A stretch of DNA of 64,000 nucleotides. It comes from an uncultured Dialister sp. (GTDB taxonomy: Bacteria > Bacillota > Negativicutes > Veillonellales > Dialisteraceae). The stretch is from positions 19,095 through 83,094 of the forward strand of contig UQYL01000005.1 in NCBI GenBank assembly GCA_900545365.1, given 5' to 3'. Below, piece by piece: positions 57,765-64,000 of the stretch (within the stretch, counting starts at the first letter, position 1; each line of letters opens with the position of its first letter). The position numbers and the translations under genes were made by a program. The notes beneath the pieces were generated by a model that had not been told where the DNA came from, made no database searches, and worked only from the letters and a program-made list of their open reading frames with translations.

Positions 57765-58352
57765 TTATTTTTTCAGATGATGGCTTCCCCGTTCGGTGAT
57801 CGGCACACCCGCTTTACAGAGCGGGCATTCTTCCGGCTTGTAAGTCGGCACGGAGAGGTGGAGCAGCGGATAGACTTTTTCCGCCGGTACGCCGAAGTCC
57901 GCGGTGCCGCCGGAACGGTCCACGAAGAGGCCTACGCCGACGATGTCGCCCTGCTGCTGATTGACCGCATTGACGACTTCTTTGATGGAGCTGCCCGTGG
58001 TGACGACGTCTTCCACGATGAGGACTTTTTCTCCCGGTTCGAGATGGAAGCCGCGGCGGAACGTCATGACTCCGTTTTCACGTTCCGTAAAGATGGAACG
58101 CACGCCGAGGAGACGGGCCGTCACCTGGGAAAGGATGATGCCGCCGGTCGCCGGGCCGACGACAGTCTCGATGCCCATGTCCTTGAAATGCGCCGCAAAT
58201 TCCGCGCAGAGCTTTTCCGTGTATTCCGGATGCTGAAGCACATTAAACTTTTCCACATACAGTCCGCTGTGAAGTCCGGACGTGAGAAGGAAATGGCCTT
58301 CCAGGATCGCTTTCGTTTCTTTCAGTAAGCTTTCTACTTCTTTTTCATTCAT
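57765..58352 (-). CDS. pyrE: Orotate phosphoribosyltransferase
   Basis: Joins orotate to PRPP in pyrimidine synthesis, 195 aa. The PRPP loop VLIVEDVVTTGSSIKEVV (about residues 110-127) is diagnostic; GPATGGIILSQ and FTERENG lie before it. The C-terminus has a CPLCKAG cysteine pair typical of the Firmicute form. The start is ATG at 58352, 7 bases after GGGAG; an ATG 6 bases upstream touches this site. It overlaps pyrF by 8 bases. Confidence 0.95.
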   Translation of the reverse strand: MNEKEVESLLKETKAILEGHFLLTSGLHSGLYVEKFNVLQHPEYTEKLCAEFAAHFKDMGIETVVGPATGGIILSQVTARLLGVRSIFTERENGVMTFRRGFHLEPGEKVLIVEDVVTTGSSIKEVVNAVNQQQGDIVGVGLFVDRSGGTADFGVPAEKVYPLLHLSVPTYKPEECPLCKAGVPITERGSHHLKK

Positions 58353-59085
58353 GAGCATTCTCCCTCATTTCATCTAAAATAAGACGGACTGCCGCCGTCG
58401 GATTCACTGCCTGTGTGATCGGACGTCCGATGACGAGCTGGGACGAGCCGTCTGCGAGCGCCTGAGACGGTGTCGCGATGCGGCGCTGGTCGTCGGTCTG
58501 TGCAAAAGCGGGCCGGATACCGGGCGTGACGATCAGGAAGTCCGGGCCGCACGCTTCCCGGATGGCCGCCGCTTCCCGCGGAGACGCGATGACGCCGTCC
58601 ACACCGGACTCTTTCGCCAGTTTCGCCAGGCGGAGCACATGTTCCTGAATCGGCAGATGGCCGCCGATCTCTTCCCACCCCTGGTCATCAAAGCTGGTCA
58701 GTACAGTCACGGCGAGAACTTTCGGACGCTCCACGCCGAGTTCTTCCGCGGTGATCCACGCGGAGCGCGCCGCCGCTTCCATCATGGCGCGGCCCCCCTG
58801 CGCATGGACGGTGATGAGATTCACACCGAGGCGCGTCACCGACGCCACGCTGTGTCCCACCGTATTGGGAATATCGTGAAGTTTCAGATCGAGGAATATC
58901 TTCTTTCCGTTCTCTCTGAGATAGCGCACGGTCTTTCGTCCAGCGCCGTAATACAGCTCCATGCCGACTTTATAGAATGAAATGCTGTCCCCGAGAGATT
59001 CCACAAGCGCCGTCATTTTTTCAAAAGTATCGACATCCAACGCCACGATGAGCCGGTCGTCCGCAATGATTGGCTGCTGCGTCAT
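58345..59085 (-). CDS. pyrF: Orotidine-5'-phosphate decarboxylase
   Basis: Last step of UMP synthesis, 246 aa. LIVALDVDTFEK at the start, the catalytic FLDLKLHDIPNTV (about residue 62, with the Asp-Lys-Asp array) and GRPITQAVNP near the end are the group I signature. The start is ATG at 59085 after AGGAGGG. First gene of pyrF-pyrE. Confidence 0.95.
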   Translation of the reverse strand: MTQQPIIADDRLIVALDVDTFEKMTALVESLGDSISFYKVGMELYYGAGRKTVRYLRENGKKIFLDLKLHDIPNTVGHSVASVTRLGVNLITVHAQGGRAMMEAAARSAWITAEELGVERPKVLAVTVLTSFDDQGWEEIGGHLPIQEHVLRLAKLAKESGVDGVIASPREAAAIREACGPDFLIVTPGIRPAFAQTDDQRRIATPSQALADGSSQLVIGRPITQAVNPTAAVRLILDEMRENAHE

Positions 59086-59191
59086 ATCCGCCCTCCTTGT
59101 CTTTTTACAGCAAAAATGCAAAGAATCTGGAACATTTCAAACTCTCTGCACGCCTTAAAACTCATAGAACTATCTTTTTTACATCAAATTT

Positions 59192-59220
59192 ATTATATCG
59201 TAAAGCCGCCGGCGGTGCAA
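59192..59220 (-). promoter_or_regulatory. pyrF-pyrE promoter
   Basis: Minus strand TTGCAC (59215-59220), 17-bp spacer, TATAAT (59192-59197). The leader of about 100 bases shows no PyrR-type attenuator that could be recognised. Confidence 0.8.
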
Positions 59221-59306
59221 AAAATTTTCACCGAAAGCGGCGGAAAATTTCGCATCAGAAAAGGTGCGCCCCGCAAAGAGGCGCGCCTGCTCTCCATGAG
59301 TCCGCT

Positions 59307-60242
59307 TTATTCTTTTTCGCCGCCGGAAGGTTTCTGTTTTTCCGCTTCTTCGATCATGTGGATCGTCACGGTGTCGAAATCGATCGGAGCAGACGGCGCG
59401 CCGGCTTTTTCAAAGCCCACGCCGAGTTTTCCTTTGTAATATTCCACAGCGTCGCCGTTCCGGTTCACCCTCGCCGCGTAGATGGTCTTGTCATCGCCAA
59501 GCCCGACGAGGCGGAACATGCCCGGCGGAGAAATGATGCGCCAGCTGCTGGTGGAATCATTGTAGGTATACATCACACCGCGCACCGTATCATCGTAGAA
59601 GAAGCGGTCTTCATCGTAAAAGACGGCGATCTTCCCGATGTGCGGCGTCTGCATATAGATGCGCCGCGTGTCATAATTGGCGTCCGTCCGGTAAATGCGG
59701 TACAGGCCGTCGCCCACATCCATTTTCATATAGACCGCATTGGTCGCCGTGGAGTAGGCCACATCCACGATGCGGCTGTCCCGCGGCAGGTCTTCAATGG
59801 GCGCGTCGGACTCATGCACGGTGCCTTCCGGATTGTACCGCGCCAGTGTCACGTCCCACTGCCCGCCCCGCCAGTGGATCGGATAGAGAGCCATGAGCGC
59901 CAGATTGCGGTCCGGCATCCATTCAAAAAAGGATACGCCCTTGCCCTTGAGATCGACCCGCTGCGGATTGTCCAGATCGTCGGCCCTGTAAATGGTCACG
60001 GAATCTTTCGCCACATCCGCCATGTAGGCGTTGTCAAAAGAATAATAGGCTTTCCCTTTCAGCGCGATGTCTTCATACGCCGACCTGTCTCCCGCCATCG
60101 CCGGGCCCGGCCGCTCCACATCGGACACATTGTAATCGGCCGTCGTGGAAAAGAGCACCTGGTCGAGGTACAGATAGGCCCCCGCCTGCAAAAGGATGCC
60201 TGCGGAGAAATAGAGAAGCACTTTGCGGATTTCAGTCTTCAT
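59307..60242 (-). CDS. Membrane-anchored extracytoplasmic protein of unknown function
   Basis: 311 aa. One N-terminal hydrophobic segment (about 7-31) probably anchors it; the rest is hydrophilic, beta-rich by appearance, with repeated Tyr-rich strands (YDTRRIYMQTPHIGK, DEDRFFYDDTVRGVMYTYND) that recall a beta-propeller or six-bladed sheet, but no family was recognised. C-terminus ends in a charged tail. It lies 9 bases after the phosphodiester-glycosidase-domain gene and is probably co-transcribed with it, which points to an envelope role. Confidence 0.6.
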   Translation of the reverse strand: MKTEIRKVLLYFSAGILLQAGAYLYLDQVLFSTTADYNVSDVERPGPAMAGDRSAYEDIALKGKAYYSFDNAYMADVAKDSVTIYRADDLDNPQRVDLKGKGVSFFEWMPDRNLALMALYPIHWRGGQWDVTLARYNPEGTVHESDAPIEDLPRDSRIVDVAYSTATNAVYMKMDVGDGLYRIYRTDANYDTRRIYMQTPHIGKIAVFYDEDRFFYDDTVRGVMYTYNDSTSSWRIISPPGMFRLVGLGDDKTIYAARVNRNGDAVEYYKGKLGVGFEKAGAPSAPIDFDTVTIHMIEEAEKQKPSGGEKE

Positions 60243-60251
60243 GCCGGCCCC

Positions 60252-61199
60252 TCACTTTACCACAAACGCCGTCGGGATCATCCGCTCGCCGAGGAGATCC
60301 GCAGGCTTATTGATGACTTTCCCGTTGAAATAGAGCGTCGTGCTCGACCCGCCGTCCAGGTTGGCCGCAATATACGCCCCCTGCTCGTAGAGGATGTTCT
60401 GCATATCCGCCAGCGTCGCTCCGATGCTGTAGCCAGGCTGGCGTCCGTCAATGGCGAGGAAGAGGATCGTGCCGTCTTTCCGCTGTCCGATGGCCGACCG
60501 CGGGCCGATGCCCCAGCCGCCGTCGCCGCTTTTGATCATTTTCTCCCCGTTCACGATGATCGGCGGACCGAATGTCAGCCCTTCCACCGCGCCGAGTTCG
60601 CGGAGTTCTCTCTTATTGTAATTCCCGGCGATCAGGCTGCCGTTATCCGTAAGGCCGATGAAATCAACTTTTTCTTCATCGCTTACCTGCTGACCGAGGA
60701 GGTACTTCCCTTCGTGCAGGATAAAGCCGTAAGGCAGACGCCCCGTGCCGGTCCCGTTCGGATCGTCGAAACCGCCGCCGTTGATCGCCGCCACGGCATC
60801 CGCTTTCCGCGCGATATTGCTCGTGGTATCGCCCTTGTCATTGATATCCGCCGCCGTCGCCACCTGAATGCGCTTCGGATTCGGGATCTCCAGCAGGTAC
60901 CCGACGAAACGGTTTGATTCGATCTTCTGCATCTGGATGGAAGAATCCGTTCGCGCCGTAAAATCGAGGAGCTTCTGCTTCGGCGCGGAAGACACGCCGC
61001 CCAGGATCTCATCCAGTTCATTCTGGTCAAAAAGCCACGTGATGTACTGGGGATGGCGGGAGCGCATGATCGCCCCCACCACGGCGCGGCGGAGATTGCC
61101 GAAAGGCCCGAAAAGCACGATAAAAGGAGAGGTCACCACAAAAAAGATCAGCGTGACCGCCAGAAATTTGAATAAACTGCTTTTCCAGAAAGGTTTCAT
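60252..61199 (-). CDS. Phosphodiester glycosidase (NAGPA) domain protein
   Basis: 315 aa. N-terminal anchor helix (about 10-31), then a phosphodiester glycosidase domain (also called DUF2233): AINGGGFDDPNG (about residue 137), SAIGQRKDGTILFLAIDGRQPGYSIG in parts (about 233-258) and AANLDGGSSTTLYFNG (about 281-296). The family removes sugar cover from phosphodiester-linked glycans, so cell-wall or surface polymer processing is likely. ATG with AGGGGAG. It sits between the deacetylase and the unknown anchored protein. Confidence 0.82.
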   Translation of the reverse strand: MKPFWKSSLFKFLAVTLIFFVVTSPFIVLFGPFGNLRRAVVGAIMRSRHPQYITWLFDQNELDEILGGVSSAPKQKLLDFTARTDSSIQMQKIESNRFVGYLLEIPNPKRIQVATAADINDKGDTTSNIARKADAVAAINGGGFDDPNGTGTGRLPYGFILHEGKYLLGQQVSDEEKVDFIGLTDNGSLIAGNYNKRELRELGAVEGLTFGPPIIVNGEKMIKSGDGGWGIGPRSAIGQRKDGTILFLAIDGRQPGYSIGATLADMQNILYEQGAYIAANLDGGSSTTLYFNGKVINKPADLLGERMIPTAFVVK

Positions 61200-61223
61200 T
61201 CTTTCTCCCCTGCGTACCTGTCA

Positions 61224-62078
61224 TCAAAGTGAAGTGTAGTCATCTATGGTCAGGCGTTCTTTGTAATTCTCTTCCCAGACTCCGTTGCCTACCCAGATGC
61301 GGGTCACCGCATAGGGATCGCCCACGGCGTGCATCCGGCCGCCGTCCATGAGAACGCCCATATCGATCCCCGCACGTTTCGCCGCTTCCTTCACGGTTTC
61401 ATTGAAACTGCCGTTGGGATATGCCATCCAGCGATTATCAATGCCGAGATGTTCTTTCAGCGCTTCCTGCGCGCCCCGGATCTCCGCTTCCGCCCGGCTC
61501 TCCGTCAGCGTATCCAGATCGGGATGATCCACGGTGTGATTGGCGATCGTCACGGCGCGGCTCTCCGCCATCTCATTCAGCTGCTCCCACGTCATGCGCC
61601 GGTCCTGCCCGACATGGCCGGTGATCACGAAGACCGTCCACGGGAATCCATACGATTTCATCAGCGGATAGACGATGCGGTAATTGTCTTCATAGCCGTC
61701 GTCAAATGTGATGCACACCGGCTTCTCGGGAAGAGGCGCTTCCTTCGTCACGTAATCGTAAAGCTCCTGCATGGTGATCGGGTGGTAGCCGTTTTCCGCC
61801 AGATACGCCATCTGCCACCGGAAATTCTCCTCCGACATGACCGCCGGATTTCCTTCTTCATCGCCGATCATATGATACATCAGCACAGGTACGCCGTCCG
61901 GCACAGCGTATACCGTATCCGCGCTGCGGCGGACGACCGCTTCGCCGCGGGGCGGTGCCGCCTCGGTGACTGTGCTTTCGCCGGACGACGCTTCCTCTCC
62001 GCAGCCGCCCGTGAAAACGCCGCCGCAGACAAGCGCCGCGCAGAGCGCGCCGTATATCCAGAATTTTTTCACGCTCAT
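61224..62078 (-). CDS. Polysaccharide deacetylase lipoprotein
   Basis: 284 aa. A signal peptide ends in a lipobox (TGGC, about residue 26). The NodB-type domain spans about 70-280: CITFDDGYEDNY (motif 1, about 145), IANHTVDHPDL (motif 2 with the two His metal ligands, about 193) and MAYPNGSFNETV (about 236). Active deacetylase of a surface glycan is likely. ATG at 62078 chosen, following GGAG; two other starts (62081 and a TTG at 62099) are possible. Start of the minus-strand envelope operon. Confidence 0.83.
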   Translation of the reverse strand: MSVKKFWIYGALCAALVCGGVFTGGCGEEASSGESTVTEAAPPRGEAVVRRSADTVYAVPDGVPVLMYHMIGDEEGNPAVMSEENFRWQMAYLAENGYHPITMQELYDYVTKEAPLPEKPVCITFDDGYEDNYRIVYPLMKSYGFPWTVFVITGHVGQDRRMTWEQLNEMAESRAVTIANHTVDHPDLDTLTESRAEAEIRGAQEALKEHLGIDNRWMAYPNGSFNETVKEAAKRAGIDMGVLMDGGRMHAVGDPYAVTRIWVGNGVWEENYKERLTIDDYTSL

Positions 62079-62211
62079 CATTCTCCAGAAATATTTCAAA
62101 ATATATGCTTTTTATTTTACTACACTCTTTCAGATTCCTGCAATTCTGCCTGTCTCCGGCATGGAAAGAGCGCGATGCGGTCTCTTTCTGCGCTCCGCGG
62201 CCCAAAGAATT

Positions 62212-62240
62212 TTGACAACAGCTCCATAGCATGCTATATT
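62212..62240 (+). promoter_or_regulatory. Promoter of the amidase-GerMN operon
   Basis: TTGACA (62212-62217), 17-bp spacer, TATATT (62235-62240), about 60 bases before the amidase ATG. Confidence 0.82.
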
Positions 62241-62305
62241 ACTTACACTTCTGATTGTCTAATATTTCTTATTTTGTATCGTATGTATTTTATAAAGAGG
62301 CGCAT

Positions 62306-63427
62306 ATGAAAAAATTCCAACTCTTTCTTGCAGCGCTTTTCCTTCTCTTTCTGCTGCCCCTCGCGGGCGGCGCGCGCGCATCAGCGGCGGAAGTCTCCGA
62401 TCTCCGCTGGAGCGCGCGAAATGATGGGAAGCCTCCTTTCGTCCGGGTCGTCCTCGATCTGACGGGCAGCGTAAAAGCCGTAGCGGCGCTCAGCGACGAC
62501 GGGAGTAATCTGGAGGTTGTTCTGAAAAATACGTCCGCCGGCTCCAAAGTAAAACATGATTATTCCATGAAAACGCAGAGTGTAGATCTGCTCACCGCAG
62601 AAAACGACGGCTCGGATCTCCGCCTCGACATTGCGCTCCGCCGCACCATGAAAATGAGCGACATCAAAATTTTCGCGCTCAAACCTGACGCCAAGGCCGA
62701 TCTGCCCCACCGTCTGGTCATCGACATTCCTTCCACGGGCAGCGCGCTTCCCGCCGCGTCTTCCTCCGCAGTAAAAGGCTCCGCTGAAAAAGCATCGTCC
62801 AAATCGGCAAAATATTCCGCTTCAAAAGACGAGAAAAAGATTCTGAAGGGAAAAGTCATCTGCATCGATCCGGGACACGGCGGCACGGACGTGGGCGCCA
62901 TCGGAACGCTGGGCAAAAAATCCTATTACGAAAAAGACATCACCATGTCCATCGCCGAGCCGCTCCGCGACATGCTCCGCGCGGCGGGAGCCAAAGTCAT
63001 CATGACACGGGATTCCGATAAAGACGTATCCCGCGCCTACGCAGGCGACGCGGAAGAACTGCAGGCCAGATGCGACGTGGCCAATAGAGCCAAAGCGGAT
63101 GCCTTCATTTCCATCCACATCGACTCCTTCTCCAATTCCAGCGTAGACGGTACCACGGCCTACTACTATCCGAAGAGCGGCAAAGATCTGCTCCTTGCCC
63201 GGGCGCTCCATGAATCCACCATGGCCCGTCTGGCCATTCCTGACCGGGGCGTCCGCTCCAATGATCTTTATGTCAATATCCACACCAAGATGCCCTCCGT
63301 CCTCATGGAAATGGGCTTCATCAGCAATACGCACCGTCTGAAAATGCTCACCTCTTCCTGGGGGGCGAAGAGCATCGCCCAGAGCATGTATTACGGCATC
63401 ATCGACTATTTCAAGCAGATCAGCTAA
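62306..63427 (+). CDS. N-acetylmuramoyl-L-alanine amidase with AMIN domain
   Basis: Exported peptidoglycan amidase, 373 aa. Signal peptide (about 1-28, cleavage after ASA). AMIN domain (about 30-140) that binds the envelope, then a Ser/Lys-rich linker (about 150-180), and an Amidase_3 domain with zinc ligands His in IDPGHGGTD (about residue 188), Glu in YYEKDIT (about 210) and His in SIHIDS (about 271), with the catalytic Glu in LMEMGF (about 333). Cell separation or wall turnover is the likely role. Start: ATG with AAAGAGG. Nine bases upstream of the GerMN gene. Confidence 0.93.
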   Translation: MKKFQLFLAALFLLFLLPLAGGARASAAEVSDLRWSARNDGKPPFVRVVLDLTGSVKAVAALSDDGSNLEVVLKNTSAGSKVKHDYSMKTQSVDLLTAENDGSDLRLDIALRRTMKMSDIKIFALKPDAKADLPHRLVIDIPSTGSALPAASSSAVKGSAEKASSKSAKYSASKDEKKILKGKVICIDPGHGGTDVGAIGTLGKKSYYEKDITMSIAEPLRDMLRAAGAKVIMTRDSDKDVSRAYAGDAEELQARCDVANRAKADAFISIHIDSFSNSSVDGTTAYYYPKSGKDLLLARALHESTMARLAIPDRGVRSNDLYVNIHTKMPSVLMEMGFISNTHRLKMLTSSWGAKSIAQSMYYGIIDYFKQIS

Positions 63428-63436
63428 GGAGGCATC

Positions 63437-63979
63437 ATGAGAAAAGCAGCAATCCTGGCCCTGTGCCTTTTCACCGCGGCAGGCCTCGCCGGGTGCGGTG
63501 ATTTTGCTCCGCCGGCCGACACGCAGACTGTCCCCGCCGCTTCTCAGCAGGTCCCCGCAGAACGGGAAGCGACGCTCCGGCTCTATCTGCCTGATGAAGA
63601 CGGCATGCATGTCTCGCTCCGCGAAAGCAAAGTTCCCGCCAAGCAGATGACCCTGAAAAATGCCCTTGTCCAGCTCATCCGCCTCGACAGAGAGCAGAAA
63701 TACCCGCTTCTCCCGACGGGACTCACCATCAAAGACGTATCCATCGAAGACGGGACGGCAGTCATCAATTTTTCCGGGCAGCTGAAAGACCTCTCCGGCG
63801 GCACCACCGCGCAGGGCCTTTTCATCGCCATGTTCGTCAATACGGCGACGGAATTCCCCAATGTCCGGCAGGTCGTTTTCCAAATGGAAGGCCATCCTGT
63901 CACAGGGTTCACCGGCCACTACGATATGACACAGCCTTTCAAGAGAAACGAAGGCATGATCCGCATGGAAAAGAAATGA
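63437..63979 (+). CDS. GerMN-domain lipoprotein
   Basis: 180 aa. Lipoprotein signal ending LAGC (about residue 20). The GerMN domain (about 45-170) includes ATLRLYLPDEDG, a central NALVQLI and GTAVINFSGQL (about 105-115). In Firmicutes this domain occurs in spore-germination and cell-wall proteins; in a non-sporulating relative it most likely works with the amidase next to it. AGGAGG site. A terminator begins about 20 bases after the stop but is cut off by the window end. Confidence 0.85.
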   Translation: MRKAAILALCLFTAAGLAGCGDFAPPADTQTVPAASQQVPAEREATLRLYLPDEDGMHVSLRESKVPAKQMTLKNALVQLIRLDREQKYPLLPTGLTIKDVSIEDGTAVINFSGQLKDLSGGTTAQGLFIAMFVNTATEFPNVRQVVFQMEGHPVTGFTGHYDMTQPFKRNEGMIRMEKK

Positions 63980-64000
63980 GCACAGCAAAAGGCCCGCGCC

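Overview
The window is a gene-dense, fairly GC-rich stretch of bacterial chromosome. Gene content points to a Firmicute with Gram-negative-type envelope genes, most likely a Negativicutes/Veillonellaceae relative such as the Dialister/Megasphaera group. The evidence is T-box leaders on valS and serC, GatCAB amidotransferase, LL-diaminopimelate aminotransferase, a YerC-type TrpR homologue and GerMN/AMIN envelope proteins (Firmicute-like), alongside an ArnT-family sugar transferase that acts on lipid A in diderms. No rRNA, tRNA, CRISPR array, insertion sequence, integrase or prophage was seen. The species cannot be fixed without a search.

Layout. 1-4200: metG (cut by the window edge), rpmF, an M20 peptidase and a haem/flavin ferric-reductase-like membrane protein. 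4349-11047: a compact minus-strand tetrapyrrole operon (precorrin-2 dehydrogenase, hemA, hemC, cobA-hemD fusion, hemB, hemL). 11139-14534: rnhB-rbgA, then a DUF47-Pit phosphate uptake operon with a Pho-box-like promoter. 14897-19968: rubrerythrin, folC and T-box-controlled valS. 19969-25036: an NhaC antiporter, then a four-gene unit (cupin, exported carboxymuconolactone-decarboxylase-like protein, flavodoxin, phosphatase lipoprotein) facing a MerR regulator across a 19-bp-spacer promoter. 25079-28883: a two-component system divergent from an ArnT-like transferase. 28884-32596: serC-serA plus a histidine phosphatase behind a T-box with two antiterminators. 32680-34115: an acetyltransferase and rplM-rpsI.

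34424-37594 is the clearest accessory gene: a single large phospholipase-D-like/DEAD-helicase/DUF3427 protein inserted beside the rplM promoter, a candidate stand-alone defence gene. It is followed by an sfsA-DUF123 fusion, ychF, dapL and dcuC. A second accessory patch at 43265-44020 holds two AT-rich immunity-type genes (DUF5713 and Imm51-like) with no toxin nearby. 44139-52015 carries lepB, glpX, an SGNH hydrolase, a phosphohexomutase, yerC and gatCAB. 52191-58352 has a small secreted Gln/Arg-rich protein, leuS, a GH18-like exported hydrolase, lgt and pyrF-pyrE (to 59085). 59307-63979 is an envelope block: an anchored protein of unknown role, a phosphodiester-glycosidase-domain protein, a polysaccharide deacetylase lipoprotein, an AMIN-amidase and a GerMN lipoprotein.

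Most of the window is housekeeping. Genes are packed with ATGA or short overlaps, and almost every unit ends in a clear intrinsic terminator. Domain calls come from reading motifs by eye; no database search was run.
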